Source: Prochlorococcus sp. HOT208_60m_813G15 (lineage in GTDB: Bacteria > Cyanobacteriota > Cyanobacteriia > PCC-6307 > Cyanobiaceae). Taken from it: a DNA stretch of 64,000 bases. Below, piece after piece: positions 1 through 11,874 of this stretch (positions are counted from its first letter, which is position 1; each line of letters begins with the position of its first letter). The notes beneath the pieces were generated by a model. That model was not told the DNA's origin. It did no database searches and saw nothing but the letters and a program-made list of their open reading frames with translations. A program made the position numbers and the translations under genes. The stretch is taken from positions 1 to 64,000 of the forward strand of contig MWOS01000229.1 of the NCBI GenBank assembly GCA_002026165.1, given 5' to 3'.

Positions 1-1
1 T

Positions 2-1069
<1,068 letters not shown>

Positions 1070-1074
1070 AAACT

Positions 1075-2646
1075 ATGGAATTAACTCTTTGGACATATGA
1101 AGGGCCACCACATGTTGGTGCTATGAGAATTGCCTCGTCAATGAAAGACATTCATTATGTGCTTCATGCCCCCCAAGGAGATACATATGCAGATCTTCTT
1201 TTTACCATGATCGAAAGGAGGGGGCAAAGGCCTCCAGTAACCTATACAACTTTTCAGGCTAGAGACCTTGGAGGCGATACAGCAGAATTAGTGAAGAAAA
1301 ATATTAAGGAAGCGGTTGAACGATTCAAACCCAAAACTCTTTTAGTCGGAGAAAGTTGTACAGCAGAACTTATTCAAGACCAACCTGGAGCACTTGCAAA
1401 AGGTATGGGTTTTGATATGCCGATTGTTAATCTTGAATTACCTGCTTATAGCAAGAAAGAAAATTGGGGGGCTTCAGAAACCTTTTATCAACTAACAAGA
1501 ACCCTTTTAAAAGAAAAAGTAAGTTCTTCAGAAAAAATAAGTCCTCTAAGATGGAAGGAATTAGGTCGCAGACCAAAAGTTAATATACTTGGCCCTTCAT
1601 TACTAGGATTTAGATGCAGAGATGATGTAATCGAAATCCAACGCATACTTTCGGAACAAGGTATAGATACAAACGTAGTTGCTCCATTAGGTGCTAGTCC
1701 TGATGATATTGAAAGACTGATTGATGCTGAAATAAATATCTGTCTTTATCAAGAAATTGCAGAAACTTCATGTGAGTGGCTTAAACGGAACTTTGGAATG
1801 GAATATACGAATACTATTCCTATTGGAATAAAAAATACGATTGAATTTATAAATGAAGTTCATGAGAAATTAGATCTTCCTTTGACAAATAAAGAAGAAT
1901 TAGAAAATAAATCAAAACTTCCTTGGTACTCAAAATCAGTTGACTCAAATTATCTAACTGGTAAAAGAGTTTTTATTTTTGGTGATGGAACACATGCAAT
2001 TGCAGCAGCCAAAATTGCTAAGGAAGAATTGGGTTTTGAAGTAGTGGGTCTTGGAACATATAGCAGGGAAATGGCCAGGCAAGTAAGAGCTACTGCAAAA
2101 GATCTTAATGTAGAAGCTCTGATAACTAACAATTATCTAGAAGTGGAAGATGCCATGAAAAAGGTCGCCCCTGAACTAGTTTTAGGGACCCAAATGGAAA
2201 GGCATAGTGCAAAAAGACTCGGCATTCCATGCTCAGTAATTAGTACTCCAATGCATGTTCAAGATGTTCCTGCAAGATATAGCCCTCAAATGGGATGGGA
2301 AGGAGCAAATGTAATTTTTGATGACTGGGTACATCCCCTAATGATGGGCTTAGAAGAGCATCTTATTGATATGTTCAAACATGACTTTGAGTTTGTTGAT
2401 GGTCATCAAAGCCATTTAGGACATACAGCGACAAACACAAATGACATTTTAAATTCTGACGAGAAAAAAGAAAAAAATATTAAAGAAGGAATTATCTGGA
2501 CTGAATCTGGTAGAGCTGAATTAACAAAAGTTCCATTTTTTGTAAGAGGTAAAGTTAAAACAAATACTGAAAAATACGCAATCTTGAGAGGAATTCCAGA
2601 GATAAGCGATGAAACTCTTTATGATGCTAAAGCATATTTCAGTTAA
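1075..2646 (+). CDS. chlB: Light-independent protochlorophyllide reductase subunit B
   Basis: ChlB is the second subunit of the nitrogenase-like NB component. At 523 aa it has normal family length and begins with the typical [12 protein letters not shown]. Asp36, in [10 protein letters not shown], matches the unusual aspartate known to ligate the NB [4Fe-4S] cluster together with three ChlN cysteines. Further family signatures include [14 protein letters not shown] and, near the C terminus, a short domain thought to contact protochlorophyllide. It starts with ATG 5 bp after chlN. A 189-bp gap separates it from chlL, so chlL may have its own promoter. Confidence 0.97.
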   Translation: MELTLWTYEGPPHVGAMRIASSMKDIHYVLHAPQGDTYADLLFTMIERRGQRPPVTYTTFQARDLGGDTAELVKKNIKEAVERFKPKTLLVGESCTAELIQDQPGALAKGMGFDMPIVNLELPAYSKKENWGASETFYQLTRTLLKEKVSSSEKISPLRWKELGRRPKVNILGPSLLGFRCRDDVIEIQRILSEQGIDTNVVAPLGASPDDIERLIDAEINICLYQEIAETSCEWLKRNFGMEYTNTIPIGIKNTIEFINEVHEKLDLPLTNKEELENKSKLPWYSKSVDSNYLTGKRVFIFGDGTHAIAAAKIAKEELGFEVVGLGTYSREMARQVRATAKDLNVEALITNNYLEVEDAMKKVAPELVLGTQMERHSAKRLGIPCSVISTPMHVQDVPARYSPQMGWEGANVIFDDWVHPLMMGLEEHLIDMFKHDFEFVDGHQSHLGHTATNTNDILNSDEKKEKNIKEGIIWTESGRAELTKVPFFVRGKVKTNTEKYAILRGIPEISDETLYDAKAYFS

Positions 2647-2673
2647 TTTTTACTAATAAAATATAATTAAGTC

Positions 2674-2691
2674 ATGAGTATTTTCACTCAT
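2674..2691. other. Small hairpin after chlB
   Basis: ATGAGT (2674-2679) and ACTCAT (2686-2691) are perfect inverted repeats with a 6-nt loop, 28 bp after the chlB stop. There is no T-run, so a terminator role is weak. It could stabilise the chlNB mRNA end. Confidence 0.3.
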
Positions 2692-2729
2692 AATCTAATA
2701 GATTTAATCCCAAAAATTCAGTTATAAGA

Positions 2730-2783
2730 ACATATTTCACACTTTTAATACAATTAAATACATATTTGTTTAGAAACATATTT
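2730..2783. repeat. Three ACATATTT copies upstream of chlL
   Basis: The octamer ACATATTT occurs at 2730-2737, 2760-2767 and 2776-2783. The first and third are extended as ACATATTTCA. All lie within 110 bp of the chlL start, where an activator or repressor could bind. The region is AT-rich, so chance is possible. Confidence 0.35.
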
Positions 2784-2835
2784 CATGTGTATTTGCGCTG
2801 CAAGAATATAAATAATAATGTGTTTTAAGCTTTAA

Positions 2836-3723
<888 letters not shown>

Positions 3724-3729
3724 TCTAAA

Positions 3730-4740
3730 TTAATCTAATCCAACCAATTGACTTGTTAAATCATAAGTTTGTTGAGAGGTCTTCGTATTAATTATTCTTT
3801 TTGACAACTTTTGAGAAAAAGCTTTTCTGCCAGTTTTCTGACGATTTCCCCAGCTCCAATGGACTGATGGTTTAGCAAATTCTTTATAAGTTGCCACTTG
3901 AGCGACCCTCTCTCCTGCCAGTCTTTGTGAAACATATCCTTTTGTTATGAATTTTTGAAATATCGGGAAAAGAAATCTAAATAACCAAGGTGTATCTCTA
4001 AAAAGTTTTGTATCAGCTACGCATCCAGGATATAGAGAATTTACAATAATCTTCTCTGCATGATATCTTTTTGACAATTCCTGAACGGTCACCATATTGC
4101 AAAGTTTACTATCCTTATAAGCCTTACCAGGTTTAAATTTCTTTCCATTTGCCATACTTATTGGAGATAAAAAACCATTTTTGAATCCAGATAAATCTCC
4201 CAAATCAGCTGGGGCAGGGATGGGGATCCTTCCTCCAAGTTCTGAATAATTAGCCGTAACGGTCCCTAATATTGTGATTCTTGGCTTGAATACAGTTGAT
4301 TTGCCATTTAAAACAATTTCTCTTTCAGAAGATAAAATATTTTCCATAAGTAGGTTTATCATAAGAAAATGCCCAAAATGATTTACTGCCATAGAGTTTT
4401 CAAATCCCTGAGCAGACCTTTCAGGTCTCTTTAGTCTCGGTTTATAAACTGCTGCATTACAAATAAGAGAATTTATTGGCCTCTTAAATCTTTCTAATAT
4501 TTCATCGCAACCTTTTCTCACATCATCCAAGTTAGAAAGATCTATTTCTATAAAGTGAACATTTTTAACTTCCTCTTTTGTCAAGGATTCCTCAGCTATT
4601 TTTATAGCTCTCTTATTTGATCGATTAACTGCTATAACCTCCCATCCAAATCTTAATAGAGGTTTTAGAGTATTTAATCCAACTCCCGAAGTCGTTCCTG
4701 TTATTAGGACTAAACCCTTAATGTCTTTACTCACTAGCAA
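3730..4740 (-). CDS. por: Light-dependent protochlorophyllide reductase
   Basis: This SDR-family enzyme reduces protochlorophyllide to chlorophyllide with NADPH only when illuminated. The 336-aa protein has the NADP-binding TGTTSGVG near residue 15, the CNAA motif, and the catalytic Tyr-Lys pair in AYKDSKLCN. The long insert and C-terminal part after the YxxxK are typical of POR rather than generic SDRs. It starts with ATG and is transcribed towards chlL, so both routes to chlorophyllide sit tail to tail. The light-dependent form is expected to carry the load in daylight. Confidence 0.95.
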   Translation of the reverse strand: MLVSKDIKGLVLITGTTSGVGLNTLKPLLRFGWEVIAVNRSNKRAIKIAEESLTKEEVKNVHFIEIDLSNLDDVRKGCDEILERFKRPINSLICNAAVYKPRLKRPERSAQGFENSMAVNHFGHFLMINLLMENILSSEREIVLNGKSTVFKPRITILGTVTANYSELGGRIPIPAPADLGDLSGFKNGFLSPISMANGKKFKPGKAYKDSKLCNMVTVQELSKRYHAEKIIVNSLYPGCVADTKLFRDTPWLFRFLFPIFQKFITKGYVSQRLAGERVAQVATYKEFAKPSVHWSWGNRQKTGRKAFSQKLSKRIINTKTSQQTYDLTSQLVGLD

Positions 4741-4788
4741 AAAAGTTAATTGAAAAATGAAAAGTAGAATGATTCTAGATCATCCTTA

Positions 4789-5136
4789 TCAACGCCATAT
4801 TACTCTGATAATGTCCCTAGAAATTATTTGATCCTGATCCTTCATAAATCTTTGCTCACCTTCAGAAGAGAATAAATCATCAAACTTATCTGTTAAAACA
4901 TTAAATCTATATTTTTCGTATAAAAATGAGTCTTCAATTTCCCTTAATCTGGTAAGCCTTACTTTAGAACTATAGCCAAGCTTAATCAGGCTTATTATTG
5001 CTAAAAGGGAAAAGCTGATTTTTATAATTAAAAAAATCAAAGATACAAAATTATCTTCTTTCTGTTGTCTTTTTATAAATAAAGACCCTAAATATTTTTT
5101 GTAAAAAATACTATTTTTATAAAAAGATTTTGACAA
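4789..5136 (-). CDS. Small membrane protein of unknown function
   Basis: I do not recognise this 115-aa protein. It has a basic N-terminal third, one hydrophobic segment at about residues 29-52 (FVSLIFLIIKISFSLLAIIS), and a charged C-terminal half containing LTRLREIEDSFLYEKYRF that may form a coiled coil. The topology suggests a single-pass protein with a large soluble tail. It lies downstream of psaM on the same strand and upstream of por, with gaps of 85 and 48 bp. Its start is in good frame with no alternative nearby. Possibly specific to marine picocyanobacteria. Confidence 0.7.
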   Translation of the reverse strand: MSKSFYKNSIFYKKYLGSLFIKRQQKEDNFVSLIFLIIKISFSLLAIISLIKLGYSSKVRLTRLREIEDSFLYEKYRFNVLTDKFDDLFSSEGEQRFMKDQDQIISRDIIRVIWR

Positions 5137-5157
5137 ATTAAGTACTTGATATTTTTA

Positions 5158-5175
5158 CTGAATAAATCAATTCAG
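5158..5175. other. Hairpin between psaM and the 115-aa gene
   Basis: CTGAAT (5158-5163) and ATTCAG (5170-5175) flank a 6-nt loop, 47 bp beyond the psaM stop on the minus strand. On that strand it is followed by an A-rich rather than T-rich run, so it may be a 3'-end stabiliser rather than a classical terminator. Confidence 0.3.
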
Positions 5176-5221
5176 TCTTACTTTATTATTACCTTATAGA
5201 TTTGTAATTTTCTAATAAACT

Positions 5222-5326
5222 TTAGTTCCTACCTAAACTAATTCCAAGTCTTAGTGCTAAAACTCCTGCATGCATAACAACTATAAGGCTTAATGCAATA
5301 AGATTTATTGTTTGAGATGGCTCCAT
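5222..5326 (-). CDS. psaM: Photosystem I reaction centre subunit XII
   Basis: This 34-residue frame starts [14 protein letters not shown] and ends RLGISLGRN. It matches the PsaM family: one membrane-spanning helix (about residues 7-27) with a short polar tail. PsaM sits at the edge of photosystem I near the trimer interface and binds chlorophyll and carotenoid. It is too short for automatic ORF calls. It begins with ATG at 5326 on the minus strand and ends with TAA at 5222. No other gene is between it and the divergent gene at 5425, so its promoter must lie in 5327-5424. Confidence 0.93.
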   Translation of the reverse strand: MEPSQTINLIALSLIVVMHAGVLALRLGISLGRN

Positions 5327-5380
5327 GGTAAAAAAAATATTTTCTATATTCTCCACCGAAAAGAGGAGATTTGAAACACT

Positions 5381-5402
5381 ATTACAAAATGATGTTACGT
5401 AA
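5381..5402. promoter_or_regulatory. Possible HLR1-like element between psaM and the ligase gene
   Basis: ATTACAAA (5381-5388) and GTTACGTA (5394-5401) resemble two halves of the HLR1 direct repeat bound by RpaB upstream of many cyanobacterial photosystem I genes. The spacing is 13 bp rather than the usual 10 bp and the second half is imperfect. The second half also contains the palindrome TTACGTAA (5395-5402). The site is about 55-75 bp upstream of psaM. Confidence 0.3.
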
Positions 5403-5424
5403 TTAACAAATTGAAAGAAAAAAA

Positions 5425-6156
5425 TTGTTGAAAATTATCATAAATAAACCTACAAAGTTAATTTTGGGAATAGCAAATCGGGCTCTAATTTTTTCGACAA
5501 ATAATTTACCTGGATTTGATCAAATGGCTTTAGATTTAAATTCTTTAGATCAGACAATTTCGAATCCTGAAATAATTCTCACATTGAGGTTCTACTATTG
5601 GACTGGGGATTGGCTTTCAATTGGCTATCACCAAAAGGAAATTCCTCTTCATTGGGAAAATTTATTATCAAATGGGGAAATTAATATTGTTAGACGTCCC
5701 TCTGGAGGGGGTGCTGTTCTGCATTCAGGAGGCATAACATATGCATTAACATTTAAAAAAACTTACTATAAAGTCTTAAGTTATGAAATGGTTAATAATT
5801 GGCTAATTAAAAGTTTCAGAGAAATAGGTCTAAAATTACGATATGGTAATTCACGAAAATCAAGCATTAAAACGAATTGTTTTGGGACTTCATTAATTTC
5901 TGATTTAGTTGATCAGGATGGGTTCAAGAGAATAGGTAGTGCCCAACTTCGTAAAAAAGGTGCATTCCTTCAACATGGAGAGATTCAAACAAATCCTTCA
6001 AAAGAGTTGTGGTTCAAATTATTCAAAGAAGAAGCTCCACCAAAAGTAGATTTAAAACTAACAAATGATGAAATAGTTCAACATTTGAGAAATTCGTTCC
6101 TGAAAAATAAACCAAATATAAATTTCAAAAATGTTGCTATAGATAATAAAAAATAG
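5425..6156 (+). CDS. Lipoate/octanoate-protein ligase family protein
   Basis: The 243-aa protein belongs to the BPL/LplA fold family that attaches lipoate or octanoate to a lysine of 2-oxoacid dehydrogenase or glycine-cleavage H proteins. The nucleotide/lipoate-binding [14 protein letters not shown] lies near residues 92-105. The lysine loop KRIGSAQ and the LQHGEI motif follow. The given start is one of several TTG codons; TTG 5464 or even ATG 5524 could be used, because homology starts near FDQMALD. No lipoylated protein gene is nearby, so the substrate is unproven. Confidence 0.8.
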   Translation: MLKIIINKPTKLILGIANRALIFSTNNLPGFDQMALDLNSLDQTISNPEIILTLRFYYWTGDWLSIGYHQKEIPLHWENLLSNGEINIVRRPSGGGAVLHSGGITYALTFKKTYYKVLSYEMVNNWLIKSFREIGLKLRYGNSRKSSIKTNCFGTSLISDLVDQDGFKRIGSAQLRKKGAFLQHGEIQTNPSKELWFKLFKEEAPPKVDLKLTNDEIVQHLRNSFLKNKPNINFKNVAIDNKK

Positions 6157-6178
6157 AAAATTTTAATGACAAGAATTA

Positions 6179-7402
6179 TTAAAGATCTCCTTTCTGCTTC
6201 ATTGAATTAATTATTCTTGGCAATTCAATTCCTAAGGGATAATGATTTTTAAAGTTTAATTTGTTAACAATCTCTGAAGGCAAATTAAAACCTAATTTAT
6301 TCAATACAAAGTTTCCAATTTTTGACCTATCAATTATACCCAAAGGGATATCTGCAGCATTGAGAACCAACAAAAACCCATCATTTGTTTCTTCAAGTCT
6401 TTCTATAGTTCTCCATAATTTATCGTTATAAGATACAGTTTCAAAACTATCGATCGGTTTCTTAAAATCTCCAACAAAGTTCCTTTCCCATTTTTTTAAG
6501 GAAACAGTTTTTAAAATATTCTCATCAACAAAACCGGTCCATCTACCATTATTCGTAACAAAAAAATATTTATCCGATGCATCCTTTTTATTTTTTATTA
6601 ATGTATTAAATTCTGAGAAATTTGAATCGTATTCAATTTTCCTCAAAGGCTTTAATTTGATCTCAGAAACTTTACTAAATTTAAGTATGTTTTCAATTTT
6701 AAAAAATTGACTTTCAGATTTTGAAGAATTAACTCCAATTAAGCCCAAAAAAGAAAGAATAAAACCAAAGTAAAAGTTAAATCTAAATAAACAAACTATC
6801 CCAAAAAATAAAACAAAAAAAGATAATAATAAATTTACTTTATTGAGGAAATTTCTTCCTTTATTTTTACTCCCTGAGAAATGCCAAATAATACTTTTTA
6901 ATAAATTCCCCCCATCTAAAGAACCAATTGGAATCAAATTTAAGAAACCTAAGAATAAATTAAATATACCTACTCTCGAAATTACATTAACTGCTATTTG
7001 TTCTTGAGATGCAATGTTATTACTAATTAAAAGTAGGATAGATGCTGTAGCGAAACATAAAAGAGGTCTAACAATTGCAATTTTTATATTACCTAAAGCA
7101 GTTTGACAATACTTATCTATTTGTAAAATTGCTCCTAGAAAATAAAAAGTAATTTTTTTTATTTTTACACCCTGATTAAGTGAAACAAAAGTATGAAAAA
7201 CCTCATGAAAAATAATTGAAGATAATACGAAAAAAGAAGTTAAAAATCCTATAATCCAAGATTCTTTAATATTATAAATATCACCAGAAGTTAAATTAAC
7301 CTGATTACTTATACTCCATGAGAATAAAAAAAGTACAGCAAACCAATACGGATGAACTTTAAAGGGGATTCCCCATATTTTAAAAATTTGCCAACTTCTC
7401 AA
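6179..7402 (-). CDS. Site-2 protease family membrane metalloprotease with CBS domains
   Basis: This 407-aa M50 peptidase cleaves substrates inside the membrane. The N-terminal half has several membrane segments, the zinc-binding HEVFH (about residues 66-70) and the second metal motif NLIPIGSLDGGN (about residues 156-167). The C-terminal part (about residues 245-370) looks like a pair of CBS domains, for example FVTNNGRWTGFVDEN, which usually sense adenine nucleotides. It starts at a TTG preceded by a good GGAGA ribosome site. Family members release membrane-held regulators; the substrate is unknown here. Confidence 0.88.
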   Translation of the reverse strand: MRSWQIFKIWGIPFKVHPYWFAVLFLFSWSISNQVNLTSGDIYNIKESWIIGFLTSFFVLSSIIFHEVFHTFVSLNQGVKIKKITFYFLGAILQIDKYCQTALGNIKIAIVRPLLCFATASILLLISNNIASQEQIAVNVISRVGIFNLFLGFLNLIPIGSLDGGNLLKSIIWHFSGSKNKGRNFLNKVNLLLSFFVLFFGIVCLFRFNFYFGFILSFLGLIGVNSSKSESQFFKIENILKFSKVSEIKLKPLRKIEYDSNFSEFNTLIKNKKDASDKYFFVTNNGRWTGFVDENILKTVSLKKWERNFVGDFKKPIDSFETVSYNDKLWRTIERLEETNDGFLLVLNAADIPLGIIDRSKIGNFVLNKLGFNLPSEIVNKLNFKNHYPLGIELPRIINSMKQKGDL

Positions 7403-7458
7403 AAATAATCTCCGCTATATTTATTAATAATATTAATCTTACATATCAGAATAATTAT

Positions 7459-8115
7459 ATGCCCAAGCCTAATACCTTAATTAAAATTTGTGGCCTAACC
7501 ACAGAAGAACAAGCTCTTCAAGTCGCAAAATTAGGAGCACATGCTATCGGCATTATTTCAGTGAAAGATTCCCCAAGATATATATCAGCTGAAATTAAGA
7601 AAAAAATTTTTAAAACCTTAGAAAAGTTGCATCCAAAAATCGAGAGGGTATCAGTTGTACAAAATTGTCCAATAGACTTAATTATTAAAAATTTCTTAGG
7701 AAACCCTAGTGAAACTATCATTCAATTACATGGAGATGAAGATATTGATTACTGCAAAAAAATAAGGGAAAAAATTCCCAATATTGGCCTTTGGAAGGCT
7801 TTCAGAATAAAAACGGAAAAGGATATTGATAAAATAAAGCCTTTTGAGGATTTTGTAGATGCTATCCTACTTGATTCTTGGAATGAAAAAACTTATGGAG
7901 GTTCAGGGGAAAAAATAAAATCTACTTATTTAAAAAATCTCCAATTTAGCAAACCCTGGTGGTTAGCAGGTGGAATATCAATTGAATGGATCAATGAAAT
8001 CCTTACAGATATCAAACCTGATGGACTAGATATTTCAAGTAGTATTGAATTTTCTCCGGGTTTAAAAGATATTAAAAAAACAGAAGATCTTTTTAATTTT
8101 TTAAAAAGAAATTAA
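7459..8115 (+). CDS. trpF: Phosphoribosylanthranilate isomerase
   Basis: TrpF catalyses the Amadori rearrangement of phosphoribosylanthranilate to CdRP in tryptophan synthesis. The 218-aa TIM barrel has the catalytic cysteine in KICGLTTEEQA near residue 11, the IQLHGDED strand near residue 92, the active-site aspartate region AILLDSW, and the phosphate-binding WLAGGIS and GLDISSSIE segments. It starts with ATG. Its last 4 bp overlap the end of the convergent folE. No other trp gene is in the window, as is common in cyanobacteria. Confidence 0.95.
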   Translation: MPKPNTLIKICGLTTEEQALQVAKLGAHAIGIISVKDSPRYISAEIKKKIFKTLEKLHPKIERVSVVQNCPIDLIIKNFLGNPSETIIQLHGDEDIDYCKKIREKIPNIGLWKAFRIKTEKDIDKIKPFEDFVDAILLDSWNEKTYGGSGEKIKSTYLKNLQFSKPWWLAGGISIEWINEILTDIKPDGLDISSSIEFSPGLKDIKKTEDLFNFLKRN

Positions 8116-8852
8116 TAATTATTAGTAGCGGACTGTTGTTTTACAAGCTCAAAAAATTCTTGTTTTAAACTTAAATCGTGTCTAAAATCGCCTCTAACCA
8201 CAGAATTAATCATACTTGTATTTGGTTCTTTAACTCCCCTCCACTTCATACAATAATGTTGGGCCTTTACAATAATGCCTAAACCTTTAGGTTCACACAG
8301 TTTTTCAATTTCATCTGCAAGGATCATTACAGCTTCTTCCTGAATATGAGGTCTGGAAAAAACCCAATCAGCAACTCTCGCAAATTTTGAAAGTCCTATG
8401 ACTTTATTTCCAGGTTTGATACCTATCCAGCACTCTCCTAGAATTGGAACTAAGTGATGTGAACATGCAGATCTTACCGAAATTGGACCAACTGTATAGA
8501 TTTCATCAAGATTCTTGTCATTAGGGAAACTTGTAACTTTAGGTTGTTCATGATATCTACCTTTAAAAACTTCATTTAGATACATTTTTGAAACTCTTTC
8601 AGCAGTTTCTTGAGTATTATGATCATTCTCAACATCAATTACGAGGGACTTTAGTAAGTCTTTAACTCTTGAGGCTACTTCTTTTTCTAAAATTTCTAAT
8701 TCACCAGGATTTATAAAATCAGAAATATTATCGTTAGCACTAAATCTTGTACCAGAATTCTTAATTCTGTCTCTTATAATTTCAGAAATTAGTTTATTAG
8801 TAATCTGGTCGTCAAAGTTTCTAATATTATCGTTGGGTAATGTCGAGGTCAT
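8112..8852 (-). CDS. folE: GTP cyclohydrolase I
   Basis: FolE converts GTP to 7,8-dihydroneopterin triphosphate, the first step to folates and biopterins. The C-terminal domain has the zinc-binding and catalytic segment CSHHLVPILGECWIGIKP and the later AQHYCMKWRGVKEP region that supplies the third zinc ligand. At 246 aa it has an N-terminal extension of about 40 residues compared with minimal bacterial enzymes. A pterin carbinolamine dehydratase near 49.9 kb suggests that biopterin-type products are handled in this organism. Confidence 0.95.
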   Translation of the reverse strand: MTSTLPNDNIRNFDDQITNKLISEIIRDRIKNSGTRFSANDNISDFINPGELEILEKEVASRVKDLLKSLVIDVENDHNTQETAERVSKMYLNEVFKGRYHEQPKVTSFPNDKNLDEIYTVGPISVRSACSHHLVPILGECWIGIKPGNKVIGLSKFARVADWVFSRPHIQEEAVMILADEIEKLCEPKGLGIIVKAQHYCMKWRGVKEPNTSMINSVVRGDFRHDLSLKQEFFELVKQQSATNNY

Positions 8853-9005
8853 AAAATTCTAAACAGAAAATTGTATGCAACTTAATTAACTGTATCTTCC
8901 AAAAGCTTAATTGCTCATATACTATATCACATTCTCTTGTTCAATCGGGTTCAAATAGCACTTAAAAAAATCACTGTTTTAAGATTAATCAGATAAACAG
9001 AATGT

Positions 9006-9713
9006 TTAAAAGGCTCCGCCAGAAGGCATCAAAGTCAAGTCTTCGATCAATTGTGATTCAGGTTTTTGAGCCATGTAGAGAATAGTTTCTGACACATCTT
9101 TTGAGGAAAGCATAGAAGTTCTATCAAAATCAGAATTGATTGATTCGGAGTCCCAAAGAGGCGTATTTACTGAACCAAGAGTTATTGTGCATGCTCTTAT
9201 TGAATTAGATCTCTCCTCCTCCCTCAAGCATTTAGTAAACATAGCTAGTGCAGATTTTGAAACACAATAAGCTCCCCATTGGGGGAATACATTATAAGAG
9301 GCATGACTACTGACATTAATAACTAAACCACCATTTTTTCTCATTTGAGGAATTATTGAACTACAAATTTGAAAAACACTTGTGAGGTTTATTTGAATAG
9401 TTTGTTCCCATTGACCTAATTCCATTTCAACTAAAGAGCCATTAAATGCGCAACCGGCATTATTTATCAATACTGAAGGGCACCCATACTTCTCAACTGC
9501 TTCTTTAACACAATGCTCTATTTCTAGAGGATTAGATAAATTACATCTTACTAGGTTAATTTTTGATTTAGTGGTCAACAGTTCGCTCTTTAGTTTCTCC
9601 ATTAAATCCATATTCCTGGAAAGTAAAATTAAATCCCAGCCAGCATTGGCAAAAGTAATTGCGGTAGATCTACCAATACCTTTCGTAGCACCCGTTATAA
9701 AAGCTAGTTTCAA
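9006..9713 (-). CDS. Short-chain dehydrogenase/reductase
   Basis: An NAD(P)-dependent SDR with TGATKGIG at residues 7-14, the NNAG motif and the catalytic YCVSK. I chose TTG at 9713, one base after the accA stop, because it gives MKLAFITGATKGIG, the normal SDR N terminus. A longer frame from TTG 9755 would overlap accA by 41 bp and add residues without similarity. It is the last gene of the ado-aar-accA strand, so a fatty-acid or aldehyde substrate is possible, but the family is too broad to name one. Confidence 0.85.
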   Translation of the reverse strand: MKLAFITGATKGIGRSTAITFANAGWDLILLSRNMDLMEKLKSELLTTKSKINLVRCNLSNPLEIEHCVKEAVEKYGCPSVLINNAGCAFNGSLVEMELGQWEQTIQINLTSVFQICSSIIPQMRKNGGLVINVSSHASYNVFPQWGAYCVSKSALAMFTKCLREEERSNSIRACTITLGSVNTPLWDSESINSDFDRTSMLSSKDVSETILYMAQKPESQLIEDLTLMPSGGAF

Positions 9714-9714
9714 G

Positions 9715-10722
9715 TTATTCAGTTTTTTGGGGGATTTCACTATAAATCTCTTCAATATTGTTTGCTTCGATAAATTTACCTAAATCCCTAAACTTTTTGT
9801 ATCTTTCCTCAATTAATTCTTCTTCAGGCATTTGCAGTAAAGCGTTAAGGTGTTTCTCAATAGCCTCTTTTAGTGTATTACCAGCATCTAAAGGAGCCCA
9901 ATTATTCCCACCAGAAGGTTCTGGTAATACCTCATCTATTATACCTAATTTAAGCAAATCTTTACCTGTAATTTTAAGTGCTGATGCAGCTTCTGGTGCC
10001 TTCGCAGCATCTCTCCACAAAATTGATGCACATGCTTCTGGACTAGCAACTGTGTAAACACTGTGTTCAAACATTAGTAACCTATCGGCAACACCTATTC
10101 CAAGTGCTCCTCCAGAACCTCCTTCTCCAATGACAGTAGCCACAATTGGAACTTTCAATCCAAACATCTCTCGAAGGTTTCTTGCAATAGCTTCACCTTG
10201 ACCTTGTTCTTCAGCTTTTAAACCAGCATAAGCTCCAGGAGTATCAATAAATGTAAGAATTGGCAAAGAAAATCTATTTGCATGCTGCATTAATCTAAGA
10301 GCTTTTCTATAACCTCCTGGTTTTGCCATCCCAAAGTTTCTTACTACATTTTCTTTTGTGTCCCTTCCTTTCTGATGCCCTAACATCAACACTGGTCTTT
10401 TATTTATCGAACCTATCCCCCCAATTAGTGCCATATCATCGCCACCATTTCTGTCTCCATGTAATTCTATCCAGTCATCACAAAACATTTGAACAAAATC
10501 CAAAGTACTAGGTCTTTGAGGATGTCTAGCTACCTGAATCTTTTGAGCAGGGGTGAGAGATTTAAATATTTCTTCTCTTCTCCTAGCAGCTAAGGTTTCA
10601 AGCTGCAGAAGTTGTTGACTAACATCTACTTCTGAATCTCGAGCTAATTCTTTAATTTGCTCTATCTGCTTCTCAAGTTCAACAAGAGGCTTTTCAAAAT
10701 CAAGGAGGTAACGTTTAGCCAT
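9715..10722 (-). CDS. accA: Acetyl-CoA carboxylase carboxyltransferase subunit alpha
   Basis: AccA with AccD transfers the carboxyl group from biotin-carboxyl carrier protein to acetyl-CoA, giving malonyl-CoA for fatty acids. The 335-aa protein has the coiled N-terminal region with [14 protein letters not shown], the [17 protein letters not shown] segment, and the oxyanion-hole region [17 protein letters not shown]. It starts with ATG, 3 bp after the acyl-ACP reductase stop. This link of accA with the alkane genes is a known conserved arrangement in cyanobacteria. accB, accC and accD are not in the window. Confidence 0.96.
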   Translation of the reverse strand: MAKRYLLDFEKPLVELEKQIEQIKELARDSEVDVSQQLLQLETLAARRREEIFKSLTPAQKIQVARHPQRPSTLDFVQMFCDDWIELHGDRNGGDDMALIGGIGSINKRPVLMLGHQKGRDTKENVVRNFGMAKPGGYRKALRLMQHANRFSLPILTFIDTPGAYAGLKAEEQGQGEAIARNLREMFGLKVPIVATVIGEGGSGGALGIGVADRLLMFEHSVYTVASPEACASILWRDAAKAPEAASALKITGKDLLKLGIIDEVLPEPSGGNNWAPLDAGNTLKEAIEKHLNALLQMPEEELIEERYKKFRDLGKFIEANNIEEIYSEIPQKTE

Positions 10723-10725
10723 AAT

Positions 10726-11766
10726 TTAAACAGTTAATACGTTAGGCTGCTTATCAAGTCCAATCGCAGAAAAACCATGTTTTAAAGATGCTGCTCCAAT
10801 AAACTCCATCTTTTCAAGGGAAATGTTATTTCTTCCCCAACTAAAGTTTGTATGACACTTTTCAAATTCTAAAATCATAGCTTCTGCAAAGCAAGCAAAC
10901 ATCTCTCGCTGAGGGTTTTGCATTTCCGCAAGTTCCATCATATTCCAACCAATATCATTAAAAAACTCTACTATACCTCCTTTTAAAACATGAATATTTT
11001 CACCTTGAAATTTCTCATCAAGATTTTTGGGATATCCGCCATCAATCATTAAACATGGTTTTTTTAAGTTATCTGTATCAATTTCAATAGTTTTAGGCAT
11101 ACTTGCAACCCATACAACAATATCCGCCTTAGGCAATGCCTCATTTAAGCTTGTTACGGTGCCACCATCTAATTCTTTTTGTAACAGCGCTAGTGGTTCT
11201 TGTTGTCTTGCTACCATAAGAAGTTCTGAAATCCCAGTTTTATTGATAAGCCATCTACAAACAGCACTACCAATATCACCTGTAGCACCAATTACAGCAA
11301 CAGTTGCTTTTTTAAGGTCTATGCCAATACGAGGCGCATTTATTTCTAGTTGCTTACAAATAACCCAGGCGGTATGAGTATTGCCAGTAGTAAACCTTTC
11401 CCACTCTAATGAAGTATTTCTAATTTGTTTATGCTGTAGAAGATTAAAATTCTCAAAAATAATAGAAGTAAACCCTCCTAAAGCAGTAATGTTAATCCCT
11501 TTTTTCTGAGCTAGTTCCATAGCATTTAGTACTTTTCTTCTGGCAGTTTTAAACCTAGAAAGCATTTCAGGGACAAAGCAGGAATCTATATAAGAACCTT
11601 CAATAGATATTCCAGTAGCACTCTTAACTTCTACATTTTCTACAAGCTGAGGAGGAGCAGTACACCAAACATCCAAGTCTCCATCAGCAATATGATCAAA
11701 GCCTAGCATCGAAGCTTTTCTTTTTGCATCTTCAAAACTGGTTGAGTGACCTATTAACCCAAACAT
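10726..11766 (-). CDS. aar: Long-chain acyl-[acyl-carrier-protein] reductase
   Basis: AAR reduces long-chain acyl-ACP to a fatty aldehyde with NADPH, the first step of cyanobacterial alkane synthesis. The 346-aa protein starts [18 protein letters not shown], typical of the family. The NADPH-binding [15 protein letters not shown] lies near residues 156-170. The conserved cysteine in [10 protein letters not shown] is the probable acyl-thioester nucleophile. It lies 108 bp downstream of ado on the same strand and directly ahead of accA. The gap to ado may hold a separate promoter, as reported in other cyanobacteria. Confidence 0.96.
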   Translation of the reverse strand: MFGLIGHSTSFEDAKRKASMLGFDHIADGDLDVWCTAPPQLVENVEVKSATGISIEGSYIDSCFVPEMLSRFKTARRKVLNAMELAQKKGINITALGGFTSIIFENFNLLQHKQIRNTSLEWERFTTGNTHTAWVICKQLEINAPRIGIDLKKATVAVIGATGDIGSAVCRWLINKTGISELLMVARQQEPLALLQKELDGGTVTSLNEALPKADIVVWVASMPKTIEIDTDNLKKPCLMIDGGYPKNLDEKFQGENIHVLKGGIVEFFNDIGWNMMELAEMQNPQREMFACFAEAMILEFEKCHTNFSWGRNNISLEKMEFIGAASLKHGFSAIGLDKQPNVLTV

Positions 11767-11874
11767 TTAAAATTTATAAATGGTTTCTATACGATGTTAT
11801 GAACAATAGCACAGAGGTAACTATTTAAATAGGATTGATTAATTATTAAAAGCCTTAATTAATTAGAAATAAAA

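Noticed and set aside
8941-8985. GGGTTCAAAT resembling the T-arm of a tRNA, with a CTTAAAA/TTTTAAG inverted repeat
   Set aside because: No acceptor or anticodon stem can be drawn around it; it is too short and AT-rich for a tRNA, and the hairpin lacks a T-run.
9714-9755. Longer N terminus for the SDR, overlapping accA
   Set aside because: The extra residues have no SDR similarity and lie in the accA coding end; TTG 9713 gives the usual N terminus.
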